Shown here piece by piece: positions 1 through 9,945 of a stretch of 64,000 nucleotides of DNA; the stretch's first letter is position 1; every line of letters starts with the position of its first letter. The notes beneath the pieces are model-generated. The model had not been told where the DNA came from and ran no database searches. It saw only the letters and a list, made by a program, of their open reading frames with translations. The DNA comes from Acinetobacter sp. S54. GTDB taxonomy: Bacteria > Pseudomonadota > Gammaproteobacteria > Pseudomonadales > Moraxellaceae. A program made the translations under genes and the position numbers. Where the stretch lies: positions 124,001-188,000 of the forward strand of contig NZ_JACVUI010000001.1 in NCBI RefSeq assembly GCF_016624945.1. The letters are read 5' to 3'.

Positions 1-17
1 TAAAGAGTGAACTGGTA

Positions 18-956
18 ATGCGTGTACTTGTCGTGATGGACCCAATTGAAACTGTTAATCTGAAAAAAGATTCAACCATGGCGATGCTTTGGGCGGCCAG
101 CCGTCGTGGACATGAATTGGGTTACGCATTACAACAGGACTTATATATCGATCAAGGAAGTGCTTTTGGTCTGATTTCGCCGCTTAAAGTCTTTGAAGAT
201 TACAACCATTATTACGAGTTGGGTGAAAAACAAAAAGAATCGCTCGCTGCCTATGATGTAGTGTTGATGCGTAAAGACCCACCATTTGACATGAATTTTG
301 TCTACACCACTTATATTTTAGAACAAGCAGAACGTGAAGGTGTGTGGATTATCAACAAACCGCAATCTTTACGTGACTGTAACGAAAAGTTGTTTGCCAC
401 TCAGTTCCCTGAGCTCCAAGTACCTACTCTGGTGACTTCACAGCAAAGCCTAATTCGTGAATTTATCAAAGAACAGGGCGATGTTATCGTAAAGCCTTTA
501 GATGGTATGGGGGGCATGGGTATTTTTCGTTTATACCAAGATGGCGTAAATATTGGCTCAACTCTTGAAATGTTAACGGAAATGGGAAATCGCCCAATTA
601 TGGCACAACGTTATATTCCTGAAATCGTAGAAGGGGATAAGCGCATTTTGATGGTCAATGGCGAACCTGTGCCGTATTGTCTGGCACGTATTCCGCAAAA
701 TGGTGAAGTGCGTGGTAACTTGGCGGCAGGTGGTTTGGGTGAAGCACGTCCATTGACTGAAAATGACAAAAAAATTGCAGCCAAAGTCGGGCCATTTCTA
801 CGTGAAAAAGGGTTAGTATTTGTCGGACTAGATGTGATTGGCAATTATGTCACTGAAATCAATGTGACCAGTCCAACTTGCATCCGCGAGATTGATGCGC
901 AATATGGTACATCTATCGCCGATGATTTGTTTGACGTGCTAGAAGCAGGTCGTTAA
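18..956 (+). CDS. gshB: Glutathione synthetase
   Basis: Joins gamma-glutamylcysteine and glycine with ATP to make glutathione, in the cytosol. The 312-residue length is normal for the family. The N-terminal part (about residues 1-120) fits the substrate-binding domain. The ATP-grasp half shows the glycine-rich loop PLDGMGGMGIF near residue 162 and the metal/substrate segment INVTSPTCIREID near residue 285. The window opens with TAA, perhaps the stop of an upstream gene. It is followed by a strong hairpin, so it looks transcriptionally separate from the cell-wall genes behind it. Identification is secure. Confidence 0.96.
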   Translation: MRVLVVMDPIETVNLKKDSTMAMLWAASRRGHELGYALQQDLYIDQGSAFGLISPLKVFEDYNHYYELGEKQKESLAAYDVVLMRKDPPFDMNFVYTTYILEQAEREGVWIINKPQSLRDCNEKLFATQFPELQVPTLVTSQQSLIREFIKEQGDVIVKPLDGMGGMGIFRLYQDGVNIGSTLEMLTEMGNRPIMAQRYIPEIVEGDKRILMVNGEPVPYCLARIPQNGEVRGNLAAGGLGEARPLTENDKKIAAKVGPFLREKGLVFVGLDVIGNYVTEINVTSPTCIREIDAQYGTSIADDLFDVLEAGR

Positions 957-967
957 TTGCCAAAATA

Positions 968-1016
968 AATAAAGATGATATTCACTCGTATCACTTGTGA
1001 ATATCATCTTTATTTT
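968..1016 (+). terminator. Long perfect hairpin after gshB
   Basis: Two 18-nt arms (968-985 and 997-1014) are exact reverse complements around an 11-nt loop. The hairpin is flanked by A-rich sequence on the left and T-rich sequence on the right, so it could terminate in both directions. It follows the gshB stop by 11 bases. Confidence 0.85.
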
Positions 1017-1206
1017 AAAAAAATTAATCAATTTACATCTATTCTCACTTGCCACAAGCCTAAATTGAATACAAGGCAAAAAAGCTCGGCTTTATGTTGC
1101 AAACACGTGAAATTTGCTTTCCGTTCTGCTTGCTTTAGGATTAAAATGAACGGCTAAAATAATAGATGTGATTTCCCCATTTTCTTTTGAGTTGAAGAAT
1201 TACACC
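1017..1206 (+). promoter_or_regulatory. Leader region ahead of murG with distant inverted repeat
   Basis: This 190-base region carries no convincing gene. The 9-mer ACATCTATT at about 1035 has its exact reverse complement AATAGATGT at 1161-1169, and CCGTTC near 1120 is repeated in inverted form as GAACGG near 1148. It presumably carries the promoter of the murG-ftsZ cluster, but I cannot place -35 and -10 boxes with confidence. Confidence 0.35.
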
Positions 1207-2304
1207 GTGACCGATTCACCACAGCACAAACCTAAACATGTCATGATGATGGCGGCCGGTACGGGCGGTCATGTATTTCCTGCCTTGGCAGTTGCCAAAG
1301 AGCTACAACAACAAGGCTGTCAGGTGTCTTGGCTAGCAACGCCAGCAGGTATGGAAAATCGTTTATTAAAGGATCAAAATATCCCGCTTTATCAAATTGA
1401 TATTCAAGGTGTGCGTGGTAATGGCGCAGTACGTAAATTATTAGCCCCATTTAAAATTTTAAAAGCTACACTCAATGCGATGCGGTACATGAAACAACTT
1501 AAAATCGATGCGGTCGCTGGTTTTGGGGGGTATGTGGCTGGCCCGGGTGGTTTGGCAGCACGTGTTTTGGGGATTCCTATTTTAATTCACGAACAAAATG
1601 CAGTTGCTGGTTTTACCAACTCTCAACTTTCGCGTATTGCCAATAAAGTGTGTGAAGCATTTCCAGATACTTTTGCTGCCAGTGAAAAAGTCGTGACAAC
1701 AGGTAACCCAGTTCGTAAGGAAATTGCAGAAATCCTAAGTCCAAAATGGCGCTATCAGATTCGCGAGCAGGAAAATCAACCATTCAATATTCTGATTGTG
1801 GGTGGATCGCTAGGGGCACAGGCATTAAATGAGCGGTTACCTGAAGCACTTAAAAAGTTGGATCTGCCCCTCAACGTTTTTCACCAATGTGGTCAAAAAC
1901 AAATCGACGAAACAACAGCACGTTATGCGGATGCACCAGCACATGTAAATGTTCAGGTGATGCCGTTTATTGAGGATATGGCAAAAGCCTATAGTGAGGC
2001 TGATTTAATTATCTGTCGTGCAGGTGCGCTCACGGTAACTGAAGTCGCTACCGCAGGCGTGGCAGCCGTTTTTGTACCTTTACCGATTGCCGTGGATGAT
2101 CACCAAACAGCTAATGCCAAATTTTTGGCAGACATTGGTGCAGCAAAAATTTGTCAGCAATCCAGCATGACACCCGAATTTTTACATACTCTTCTGAGTG
2201 GTTTGATGAATCGTCAGTTATTGTCTGAAATGGCAGTGAAGGCACGTCAACATGCTCAACCCCAAGCGACTCAAACCGTCGCTGATCTTATTCAAGCTTT
2301 ATAA
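1207..2304 (+). CDS. murG: MurG, lipid II-forming GlcNAc transferase
   Basis: Transfers GlcNAc from UDP-GlcNAc to lipid I at the inner face of the cytoplasmic membrane, giving lipid II for peptidoglycan. It is a GT-B fold glycosyltransferase. AAGTGGH near residues 16-22 is the N-terminal loop, [11 protein letters not shown] the start of the C-terminal Rossmann domain, and RAGALTVTE the donor-binding segment. I chose the GTG at 1207, giving 365 residues and the N-terminus [11 protein letters not shown], which fits Acinetobacter homologues as I remember them. An in-frame GTG at 1168 would add 13 residues without family support. murC follows after 13 bases. Confidence 0.95.
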   Translation: MTDSPQHKPKHVMMMAAGTGGHVFPALAVAKELQQQGCQVSWLATPAGMENRLLKDQNIPLYQIDIQGVRGNGAVRKLLAPFKILKATLNAMRYMKQLKIDAVAGFGGYVAGPGGLAARVLGIPILIHEQNAVAGFTNSQLSRIANKVCEAFPDTFAASEKVVTTGNPVRKEIAEILSPKWRYQIREQENQPFNILIVGGSLGAQALNERLPEALKKLDLPLNVFHQCGQKQIDETTARYADAPAHVNVQVMPFIEDMAKAYSEADLIICRAGALTVTEVATAGVAAVFVPLPIAVDDHQTANAKFLADIGAAKICQQSSMTPEFLHTLLSGLMNRQLLSEMAVKARQHAQPQATQTVADLIQAL

Positions 2305-2317
2305 CTTCGAGTTCGCT

Positions 2318-3766
2318 ATGTCACCATCAACGCCAGCTGATCAAGCCAAAAAACTGATTAAAGTCCCTGAAATGCGCCGTATTAAACACATTCATTTTGT
2401 GGGGATTGGTGGAGCAGGGATGTGTGGTATTGCCGAAGTACTCAAAAATCAAGGTTATAAAGTATCTGGTTCGGATATTAAGGCATCGAATACTACAGCA
2501 CAGCTCGAAGAAAAAGGCATTAAGGTTTATATCGGACACACTGCTGATAACATTCAAAATGCCAATGTTTTAGTCGTCTCTACAGCGATTGATCCTGAAA
2601 ATCCAGAAGTGAAAGCTGCTATCGAAAGCCGTACTCCAGTGGTGCGCCGTGCCGAAATGCTGGGTGAATTAATGCGCTATCGTCATGGTATTGCAGTGGC
2701 AGGTACGCATGGTAAAACGACAACGACCAGTTTATTAACGACCATGCTGGCCGAAGAAAATCTTGATCCGACCTATGTGATCGGTGGGCTATTGAATCGT
2801 ACGGGTGTAAATGCCGCTTTGGGTGCAAGCCGTTTTATTGTTGCTGAAGCAGATGAATCGGATGCTTCTTTCTTGTATTTAGAGCCTATGGCGGCAATCG
2901 TCACCAATATCGATGCCGACCACATGGACACTTATGGTGGTAGTTTTGATACTTTAAAAGATACGTTTGTGCAGTTTTTGCATAAATTGCCATTCTATGG
3001 TTTGGCGGTCGTTTGTGGTGATGATGCGAATGTTCGAGAAATTTTACCGCGTGTAGGACGTCCAGTCTTGACGTATGGTTTTGATGAGGACAATGATATT
3101 CGTGCTGTTGATGTTGAACAGGATGGTATGCGTTCACATTTCACAGTGCTGCGCAAAGACCGTGAGCCGCTAGGTTTAACGATTAATCAACCGGGCTTGC
3201 ATAATATTTTGAATGCTTTAGCAGCGATTGGTGTTGCGACTGATGAGGGTGTATCTGATGCAGCCATTAGCCGTGCATTGAAAGGGTTTAGCGGAGTTGG
3301 TCGTCGTTTTCAGGTTCAAGGTGAATTTGAATTAGGTGAAGGAAATGTCAAGTTGGTGGATGACTATGGACATCATCCTAAAGAGGTTGAAGCCACCATT
3401 AAAGCGGCGCGTCAAAGTCACCCAGATCGTCGTCTGGTGATGATGTTCCAGCCGCACCGTTTTAGCCGTACTCGTGACTGTTTTGATGATTTTGTTGATG
3501 TACTGTCTCAGGTCGATCAGTTGTTATTACTCGAAGTTTATCCTGCGGGTGAAAAGCCGATCGTAGGGGCGGATAGTCGTTCACTAGCACGTAGTATTCG
3601 TTTGCGTGGTGACGTCGAGCCGATTTTGGTTGACCCAGTGGAAGGTAACCTGCAAAACGTGATACAAAAAGTGTTACAACCGAATGACTTGTTATTAACA
3701 CAGGGTGCAGGTAACGTGGGAGCAATTTCAGTTGAACTTGCTCAGCATCATTTGTATTTAAAATAA
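2318..3766 (+). CDS. murC: UDP-N-acetylmuramate--L-alanine ligase
   Basis: Adds L-alanine to UDP-MurNAc using ATP, the first step of the peptidoglycan peptide stem, in the cytosol. It is a three-domain Mur ligase. GIGGAGM near residue 30 is the UDP-sugar Rossmann loop, GTHGKTTT at about 129-136 is the ATP P-loop, and the C-terminal domain carries DDYGHHP. The ATG at 2318 gives 482 residues. An upstream in-frame start at 2252 lies inside murG and is unlikely. It sits in the compact murG-murC-ddlB run. Confidence 0.96.
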   Translation: MSPSTPADQAKKLIKVPEMRRIKHIHFVGIGGAGMCGIAEVLKNQGYKVSGSDIKASNTTAQLEEKGIKVYIGHTADNIQNANVLVVSTAIDPENPEVKAAIESRTPVVRRAEMLGELMRYRHGIAVAGTHGKTTTTSLLTTMLAEENLDPTYVIGGLLNRTGVNAALGASRFIVAEADESDASFLYLEPMAAIVTNIDADHMDTYGGSFDTLKDTFVQFLHKLPFYGLAVVCGDDANVREILPRVGRPVLTYGFDEDNDIRAVDVEQDGMRSHFTVLRKDREPLGLTINQPGLHNILNALAAIGVATDEGVSDAAISRALKGFSGVGRRFQVQGEFELGEGNVKLVDDYGHHPKEVEATIKAARQSHPDRRLVMMFQPHRFSRTRDCFDDFVDVLSQVDQLLLLEVYPAGEKPIVGADSRSLARSIRLRGDVEPILVDPVEGNLQNVIQKVLQPNDLLLTQGAGNVGAISVELAQHHLYLK

Positions 3767-3818
3767 TGCGGTTCATCCATTTTTAATTATTGTGCTTGAA
3801 AAGTTTAAGGATAAAAAC

Positions 3819-4748
3819 GTGTCAAATGCTTCAAAATTCGGCAAAGTTGCCGTGTTGTTCGGTGGGAAATCAGCTGAACGTGAGGTTTCTTTAGATAGTG
3901 GGAACGCGGTACTTGAAGCCTTGTTACGTTCGGGTGTACAAGCAGAAGCATTTGACCCTAAAAATCGCAGTGTGACAGAACTGGTCAATTATGACCGCGC
4001 TTTTATTGTATTGCATGGTCGTGGCGGTGAAGATGGTCAGATTCAGGGAACACTGGAATGGCTAGATGTCCCGTATACGGGGACAGGGGTGCAGGGTTCC
4101 GCTATCGGGATGGATAAAATTAAAACCAAGCAAATTTGGCAAGGGACTGATTTGCCGACAGCACCTTATCGTATTATCAATAAAGACTCGAACGTTGATG
4201 AGATTGTAAATAGCCTTGGTTTGCCTGTCATTATTAAACCTGTACATGAGGGTTCAAGTATTGGCATGAGTAAAGTTGAGAAAAAAGAAGACTTTGCAGA
4301 AGCGATTGCGAAAGCCACCGAACATGATGCGATTGTTATGGCAGAAAAGTGGATTACGGGGCGTGAATATACGATCGTGGTACTAAATGGGGAAGCATTA
4401 CCCGTGATTCGTCTGGAACCTCCTAAAGATGTGGCTTTTTACGATTATGATGCCAAATATCAGCGTAATGATGTGCAATATGGGATTCCTTCAGGTCTCA
4501 GTGATTCAGACGAAAAACAGCTTCAACAATTAACTTTGCGCGCGTTCCAGGCTGTAGGAGCAAGTGGTTGGGGACGTGTCGATGCCATGCAGGATGAACA
4601 AGGTAATTTCTGGTTATTAGAAATTAATACAGTTCCAGGGATGACCAGTCATTCATTGGTTCCTAAAGCAGCTCAGGCGATTGGAATCGGGTTTGATGAG
4701 TTGTGTGTCGCAATTTTAGAACAAACGCTTCAAGGTACGGCTCACTAA
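3819..4748 (+). CDS. ddlB: D-alanine--D-alanine ligase
   Basis: Makes the D-Ala-D-Ala dipeptide used by MurF in peptidoglycan synthesis. It has the ATP-grasp architecture: GGKSAEREVSLDSG at the N-terminus for the first D-Ala site, KPVHEGSSIGMSK in the central ATP domain, and LLEINTVPGMTSHS with the metal-binding Glu and Asn near the C-terminus. I chose the GTG at 3819 because AAGG lies 8 bases upstream and the resulting 309 residues fit the family. The GTG at 3792 would add nine unsupported residues. ftsQ begins three bases after the stop. Confidence 0.95.
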   Translation: MSNASKFGKVAVLFGGKSAEREVSLDSGNAVLEALLRSGVQAEAFDPKNRSVTELVNYDRAFIVLHGRGGEDGQIQGTLEWLDVPYTGTGVQGSAIGMDKIKTKQIWQGTDLPTAPYRIINKDSNVDEIVNSLGLPVIIKPVHEGSSIGMSKVEKKEDFAEAIAKATEHDAIVMAEKWITGREYTIVVLNGEALPVIRLEPPKDVAFYDYDAKYQRNDVQYGIPSGLSDSDEKQLQQLTLRAFQAVGASGWGRVDAMQDEQGNFWLLEINTVPGMTSHSLVPKAAQAIGIGFDELCVAILEQTLQGTAH

Positions 4749-4751
4749 CTT

Positions 4752-5606
4752 ATGGCTCAACTCCCAGCATCTATGCGCCGTCGTCGTGCGGCCATTACCT
4801 CCATCCATGAAAAACCACCTTCGCCTAAGCAAAAGCTGGTCAATGCGGGTGGATGGTTACTACTGCTGGTTGCATTTGTGGTACTAGGTTTAGGCATTTT
4901 TGGCTTATATAAAGTTATTACTGATGCCAAAATTGCTGAATTGAGTGTCGTCGGTACTCACTCGACAACAGAACAACAACAACTCATTCAACACATTCAG
5001 CCTATTGTTAAAGATAATTACTTTACTTCGGATCTGGAGCAGATTCGTGATAAAGCGCTTGAGATCTCATGGGTTGATCGTGTGGTTGTATCACGTGCCT
5101 GGCCCAATAGTATTCGAGTTCGTGTATTGCCGCGTCATGCAATTGCGCGTTGGGGTACTGGACGATTATTAAGTGATGGCGGTGATGTGTTTAGTGAAGC
5201 AGATCCACAAAATCACCCTAATCTGCCAATGTTACATGGCCCTCTTAGCCAATCTAAAGCCATGATGCGCCGTTATAACGAAATTAATCAGCTATTTCAT
5301 CCAGTCAATCTCAGGTTAAAAGAGTTGTACTTAACTGAACGAATGACTTGGTTTATGCAGTTTGATTCAGGTTTAAGGGTAATTGTGGATCAGGATCAAA
5401 CCATGAGCAAGTTGCAGCGTCTGAGTCATCTTGCGCAAACTGACTTAAAACCCGTGTGGCCCAAAATCTCTGCCATTGATTTACGATACCGAAATGGATT
5501 ATCACTACAGTGGAAGAATGCAATACCACCAAAAATTGTAAATGGTCAGTTTGTTGTAACCAATGATGACACAAATGTTGCAGGTGGAATAACCGCAAAG
5601 CCATAA
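4752..5606 (+). CDS. ftsQ: Cell division protein FtsQ
   Basis: Bitopic inner-membrane division protein that links FtsK/FtsA-side components to FtsB and FtsL. At 284 residues it has a basic cytoplasmic N-terminus (RRRRA near residue 10), one membrane segment at about residues 34-56 (GGWLLLLVAFVVLGLG), then a periplasmic POTRA domain starting at AELSVVGTHS and a beta domain. Sequence conservation of FtsQ is low, but the position between ddlB and ftsA makes the call firm. Confidence 0.92.
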   Translation: MAQLPASMRRRRAAITSIHEKPPSPKQKLVNAGGWLLLLVAFVVLGLGIFGLYKVITDAKIAELSVVGTHSTTEQQQLIQHIQPIVKDNYFTSDLEQIRDKALEISWVDRVVVSRAWPNSIRVRVLPRHAIARWGTGRLLSDGGDVFSEADPQNHPNLPMLHGPLSQSKAMMRRYNEINQLFHPVNLRLKELYLTERMTWFMQFDSGLRVIVDQDQTMSKLQRLSHLAQTDLKPVWPKISAIDLRYRNGLSLQWKNAIPPKIVNGQFVVTNDDTNVAGGITAKP

Positions 5607-5670
5607 TACATGGTTTTAAAATAACAGGCATTTTTGCCCATACTAAATAACGAACAAGTGGTAGTGAGTA

Positions 5671-6933
5671 ATGAGTGAAGCTGTTCCCTCGATTGTTGCG
5701 ATTGATATTGGGACACATAAAGTTTCAGTTTTAATTGGTAGAGTTCACGCACCGGATAACATTCAGGTCATCGGGATGGCAAACGCGCCTAACCGTGGCA
5801 TGAATAAAGGAAAAATTGTTAGCCTCGACAAAGTCATTGCCGCAATTAAAAACGCCGTTGCTGAAGCAGAAAATATGGCGGAATGTCGTGTACATACCGC
5901 ATGGGTATCGATTCCAAGTACAGAATTACAAAGTTTTTATGCTTCTGGGCGTACCCCGATTGCCAAGGCTGATCATACGATTAGTACAAATGAAGTTGTG
6001 CGAGCTCTGGAATTGGCTAAAGCCAGTCACGTCACGCCAGACTATTATCTAGCGAGTGCTGTACCTTTGGGTTTTGAGCTGGATGATGAACCAGAATGGG
6101 TACAAAATCCGATTAATATGTCCGCACATAGCATGACGGGTCATTATCAGTTGATGATGATGCCGATTAGTACCATGCAAAATCTGGATCGTGCCATGAA
6201 AGGCGCCAATATCGGTGTTGAAAAAATGGTCGTGTCAAGTCTGGCAACTGCAGAAGCCAGTCTGCTGAAAGATGAGAAAGAATATGGTGTTTGCTTGCTG
6301 GATATTGGAGCAGGAACCACCAATATAGCGGTCTATTTAGATGGTCGTTTGGCCTTAGCGCGGACACTACAGCGTGGTGGTGAAAATGTTACCCGTGATA
6401 TTGCAGCCGTGTTACAAACTACAACTGAAGAAGCAGAACGCATTAAGATTTTACATGGTTGTGTTGACTTAAGTGTGGTGAAGCCAGACCACATGATTCA
6501 GGTACAGGCGATTGATGGACCACAAACCATTAGTCGCATAGAACTTGCTGAAATCATTATTGCGCGGTATGAAGAGATTTTTACACAGATTCGTGAAGAG
6601 CTAGAACGTACAGGTGCGATTAATGGTCTCTATCATGGTGTAGTATTAACTGGAGATGCCTGTCAGATTGAAGGTATGGTCAGTCTGGCACGTCGTATGC
6701 TTGGTGTTTCTGCACATTTAGGTAATCCACCTTTGCAGGTGTATGCTGATGATCAGCATCAGGCTGCTTTGCGACGTTCCATGTATGCAACCGCAGCAGG
6801 GCTTTTGCTTTTTAGCCAGAGTGAATTGCAAGATGCAGTGGAAGAGGCCGATGAAGTTAATGACCGCACATTTGTTGACCGTGTAGTCAATGGCTGGAAT
6901 ACTTTGAATAGCAAGTTAAAAGCTATTTTTTAA
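5671..6933 (+). CDS. ftsA: Cell division protein FtsA
   Basis: Actin-like ATPase that anchors FtsZ filaments to the membrane. The 420-residue protein shows the phosphate-1 loop AIDIGTHKVSVLIG at about residues 10-23, the second phosphate loop LLDIGAGTTNIAVY near 206, and the C-terminal amphipathic membrane-targeting helix (VNGWNTLNSKLKAIF). It is separated from ftsZ by 168 bases, enough for a dedicated ftsZ promoter. Confidence 0.96.
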   Translation: MSEAVPSIVAIDIGTHKVSVLIGRVHAPDNIQVIGMANAPNRGMNKGKIVSLDKVIAAIKNAVAEAENMAECRVHTAWVSIPSTELQSFYASGRTPIAKADHTISTNEVVRALELAKASHVTPDYYLASAVPLGFELDDEPEWVQNPINMSAHSMTGHYQLMMMPISTMQNLDRAMKGANIGVEKMVVSSLATAEASLLKDEKEYGVCLLDIGAGTTNIAVYLDGRLALARTLQRGGENVTRDIAAVLQTTTEEAERIKILHGCVDLSVVKPDHMIQVQAIDGPQTISRIELAEIIIARYEEIFTQIREELERTGAINGLYHGVVLTGDACQIEGMVSLARRMLGVSAHLGNPPLQVYADDQHQAALRRSMYATAAGLLLFSQSELQDAVEEADEVNDRTFVDRVVNGWNTLNSKLKAIF

Positions 6934-6980
6934 GATGTATGCATTTGTTGGGAATATTGTTTGGAAGTTGTAAGAGAAAA

Positions 6981-7012
6981 TTGTCATACTTGACAAGGTA
7001 AGTATTGCACAG
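6981..7012 (+). promoter_or_regulatory. Palindrome and candidate promoter ahead of ftsZ
   Basis: TTGTCA-TACT-TGACAA is a perfect 6-4-6 inverted repeat at 6981-6996. Its right arm forms a good -35 hexamer (TTGACA, 6990-6995). The -10 at a 17-base spacing (CATTCT) is weak. The arrangement suggests a regulated ftsZ promoter, but no regulator is identified. Confidence 0.4.
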
Positions 7013-7101
7013 CATTCTAAAATCTATTGTTTTTTGAAGTATTAAGGCAGTGTACGGGCTGAAGTGACTGCCACTTATTGAAATTAGGAACCCTAAAGGT
7101 C

Positions 7102-8280
7102 ATGGCCTCATTTGAATTTATAGAAGATGAACTAACCGATAGTAACGGTCAAGCCCGTTTCACTGTGTTTGGTGTCGGTGGTGGTGGTGGTAATGCCGTA
7201 CAACATATGGTGCAGTCTGATATTAAAGGTGTGAAATTTGTTTGTGCAAATACGGACAAACAAGCACTTGATAGCATGAATGCACCTTTTAAAATTCAGC
7301 TTGGTGAACAAAGTACTCGTGGTTTGGGTGCTGGAGCTAATCCTGAAGTCGGTCAAATTGCTGCTGAAGAAAGCCGTGAAGTGATTCGTCAACATCTCGA
7401 AGGCACGGATATGGTGTTCGTGACTGCGGGCATGGGGGGCGGGACTGGTACAGGTGCCGCGCCGGTCGTTGCTGAAGTTGCCAAAGAAATGGGAATTTTG
7501 ACTGTTGGTGTTGTTACCACGCCATTTAACTTTGAAGGGCGACGCCGTCAACGTGCTGCGGAAAAAGGCATTGATGCACTTGAAGCACATGTAGACTCAT
7601 TGATTATCATTCCTAACCAGCGTTTGCTGAGTGTGTATGGCGATATTTCGATGAAAGATGCATACAAGAAAGCAGACGATGTATTGCTAAATGCGGTACG
7701 AAGTATTTTTGATTTAGTCGTAAATCGTGGTCACATCAACCTTGACTTTGCTGACTTGAAAACTGCAATGAGTACTCGTGGTTATGCCATGATGGGCGCA
7801 GGTTTAGGACGTGGCGAAGATCGTGCGCGTCAAGCAGCAGAACAGGCTATTCGTAGTCCGTTGCTCGATAATGTGAATATTATCAATGCTAAAGGTGTAT
7901 TGATTAATATTACAGGTGGTGATGACATTACCTTACGTGAAACCGAAATTATTACCGATGTGGTCAATCAAATTGTCGATTTGGATGAAGGTGAAATTTT
8001 TTATGGAACCGTATTTGATCCGGATGCGCGTGATGAACTACGTGTAACAGTGATTGCGACAGGTTTAACTCGTAACGCTTCAGAGGCAGAACAGCCAAGA
8101 AAACGTGCGAGCGCAGGGCATGTCCATGTTCCAAGTTCACATCCTACCGATGAAGATGATGTTCCCGCGATTAATAAGCGCCAGAATACTGAGGCTCCAG
8201 TTGCAACCAATGCAGGTGCCGCACCGCGTTCATCGCCTATGAGCATTCAGGATTATTTGAAAAATCAGCAACGCAAGTAA
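7102..8280 (+). CDS. ftsZ: Cell division GTPase FtsZ
   Basis: Tubulin-like GTPase that polymerises into the division ring. The 392-residue protein has GVGGGGGNA near residue 28, the tubulin signature [10 protein letters not shown] near 112-121, the T7 loop NLDFADLK near 214, a low-complexity linker (about 330-375), and the C-terminal peptide [12 protein letters not shown] that binds FtsA and ZipA. I chose the ATG at 7102 over a TTG at 7078 because it follows an AAAGG ribosome site and gives the standard [10 protein letters not shown] start. A strong terminator follows. Confidence 0.97.
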   Translation: MASFEFIEDELTDSNGQARFTVFGVGGGGGNAVQHMVQSDIKGVKFVCANTDKQALDSMNAPFKIQLGEQSTRGLGAGANPEVGQIAAEESREVIRQHLEGTDMVFVTAGMGGGTGTGAAPVVAEVAKEMGILTVGVVTTPFNFEGRRRQRAAEKGIDALEAHVDSLIIIPNQRLLSVYGDISMKDAYKKADDVLLNAVRSIFDLVVNRGHINLDFADLKTAMSTRGYAMMGAGLGRGEDRARQAAEQAIRSPLLDNVNIINAKGVLINITGGDDITLRETEIITDVVNQIVDLDEGEIFYGTVFDPDARDELRVTVIATGLTRNASEAEQPRKRASAGHVHVPSSHPTDEDDVPAINKRQNTEAPVATNAGAAPRSSPMSIQDYLKNQQRK

Positions 8281-8299
8281 TAAAATCAATCATTTATGA

Positions 8300-8336
8300 A
8301 AAGGTAGTGTATTTACACTGCCTTTTTTGTTTTTTA
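8300..8336 (+). terminator. Terminator after ftsZ
   Basis: An 11-bp stem (AAAGGTAGTGT at 8300-8310 with ACACTGCCTTT at 8315-8325, one G-U pair), a 4-base loop and a following T-rich run form a classic intrinsic terminator that separates ftsZ from lpxC. Confidence 0.9.
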
Positions 8337-8390
8337 TCAATAACTAAATGTGCTAACGTATAGCGGTTTTTGAATTGAAGTTAGAGTAGC

Positions 8391-9293
8391 ATGTTGAAAC
8401 AACGTACCCTCAAACGTGTGGTGAAAGCCAGTGGAATTGGTCTCCATAGTGGTCAAAAAGTGATGATCAATTTTCTGCCGCATGTTATTGATGGGGGAAT
8501 CGTGTTTCGTCGGATTGATCTCAACCCACCTGTGGACATTCAGGCCAATGCTTTGCTTATTCAGGAAGCCTTTATGTGTTCCAACTTGGTTCAGGATGAT
8601 ATTAAGGTGGGCACCATTGAACATGTGATGAGTGCGATTGCGGGTTTGGGTATTGATAATTTGATTATTGAAGTATCTGCTTCCGAAGTCCCGATTATGG
8701 ATGGTAGTGCTGGTCCATTTATTTACTTGCTGATGCAAGGTGAGCTAATTGAGCAGAATGCTTCTAAAAAATTCATTAAAATTTTGAAACCTGTTGAAGC
8801 CTTAATTGATGATAAACGGGCTAAATTTAGTCCACATGAAGGCTTTCAGCTTAACTTCACCATCGATTTTGATCATCCTGCTTTTGCTAAAGAATACCAA
8901 TCAGCCACCATCGATTTTTCAACTGAAACTTTTGTTTATGAAGTGAGTGAAGCTCGTACTTTTGGTTTTATGAAAGATCTGGATTATCTCAAAGCCAACA
9001 ATCTGGCACTTGGGGCCAGTCTGGATAATGCAATTGGGGTAGACGATACGGGCGTGGTAAATGAAGAAGGATTACGTTTTGCAGACGAATTCGTGCGACA
9101 TAAGATTTTGGATGCAGTCGGTGATCTTTATTTAATGGGACATCAAATTATTGCAAAATTTGATGGTTATAAATCAGGACACGCACTCAATAATCAGCTA
9201 TTACGCAATGTTCAAAGTGATCCAGATAATTACGAAATTGTAACATTTGATAACGAAGAAGAATGTCCAATTCCTTATGTAAGTGTGAGCTAA
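8391..9293 (+). CDS. lpxC: UDP-3-O-acyl-N-acetylglucosamine deacetylase
   Basis: Zinc amidase that performs the committed step of lipid A synthesis. The 300-residue length is typical. GTIEHVMSA near residue 76 contributes one zinc histidine, and the pair of histidine/aspartate ligands lies in [17 protein letters not shown] near residue 235, followed by the catalytic His in [11 protein letters not shown]. It is the usual last gene of the division cluster, here with its own upstream terminator and therefore probably its own promoter in the 8337-8390 gap. Confidence 0.96.
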   Translation: MLKQRTLKRVVKASGIGLHSGQKVMINFLPHVIDGGIVFRRIDLNPPVDIQANALLIQEAFMCSNLVQDDIKVGTIEHVMSAIAGLGIDNLIIEVSASEVPIMDGSAGPFIYLLMQGELIEQNASKKFIKILKPVEALIDDKRAKFSPHEGFQLNFTIDFDHPAFAKEYQSATIDFSTETFVYEVSEARTFGFMKDLDYLKANNLALGASLDNAIGVDDTGVVNEEGLRFADEFVRHKILDAVGDLYLMGHQIIAKFDGYKSGHALNNQLLRNVQSDPDNYEIVTFDNEEECPIPYVSVS

Positions 9294-9390
9294 GTCATTG
9301 TCTTGATGGGCTATGTTATATTGTAACTTTTAAATGTGTTAAATAGGTCACAAAATAATTGAAGCGAATATTTATATTTTGAAATGCTTG

Positions 9391-9834
9391 TTACTTTTTA
9401 TTGCTTGCCAAACGCAGCAAAGCTTGGCTAAGCTTAGGGTCGTTCACTAATCCAGCAGCACTTCGTAACATTTCTTGTGTTTCTGGTGGTAAAGAAGTGA
9501 CCTCAGTTACATGACTTTGATGATGATTTTGGGATGAATTTCTTAATCTAACCTGAAGTTTCTGTAAATCATGCAATCCTTCGAGTTGAACAAGTTTAGA
9601 AATGTATTGTGTTTGAAGATATCCGAGTTGACTAATCATGGCTTGATTTTCACCGGTAATCGTCAAAACACCATATTGATAACAGACCACCTGCCAATTT
9701 TCAGGTTGTGGCAGTAGGGGCTGAATAACTTTCGTAAGTCTTTGCCATTGTGCGACTTGCGTTGTAAGAAACGTTAAGTTTCCTGTTTTTATGTGTTTTC
9801 TTGTTTGTTGAAACACGTTTTTAGGATCAGTCAT
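9391..9834 (-). CDS. DciA-like DUF721 protein
   Basis: Conserved small basic protein of the DUF721 type. In bacteria lacking DnaC/DnaI, DUF721 proteins (DciA) load the replicative helicase. Residues of about 25-105 fit the DUF721 fold: a helix, then LTITGENQAMISQLGYLQTQ with the usual hydrophobic pattern. The C-terminal tail (SLPPETQEMLRSAAGLVNDPKLSQALLRLA) looks like a small helical motif. I chose the ATG at 9834 (147 residues); an in-frame ATG at 9867 would add 11 residues. It is divergent from the M23 peptidase gene. Function is inferred from family resemblance only. Confidence 0.65.
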   Translation of the reverse strand: MTDPKNVFQQTRKHIKTGNLTFLTTQVAQWQRLTKVIQPLLPQPENWQVVCYQYGVLTITGENQAMISQLGYLQTQYISKLVQLEGLHDLQKLQVRLRNSSQNHHQSHVTEVTSLPPETQEMLRSAAGLVNDPKLSQALLRLASNKK

Positions 9835-9945
9835 GGTGCTGGATTTTCCTCGCCAGATTATTGTCATCTTAAACGCTCATTTCAATAGATATCAAGGACG
9901 AGATCACGCAAGGAACTTTTTAAGAACAGTTCAAGAGGTTTTTTT

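Noticed and set aside
975..1157. 60-residue open frame after gshB
   Set aside because: It starts inside the perfect terminator hairpin, has no ribosome site and no protein-like composition.
3462..3776. 104-residue open frame antisense to murC
   Set aside because: It is an antisense shadow of a highly conserved coding region, with no ribosome site.
5353..5718. 121-residue open frame antisense to ftsQ/ftsA
   Set aside because: It lies across the ftsQ end and ftsA start on the opposite strand. Its composition looks like a shadow of those genes.
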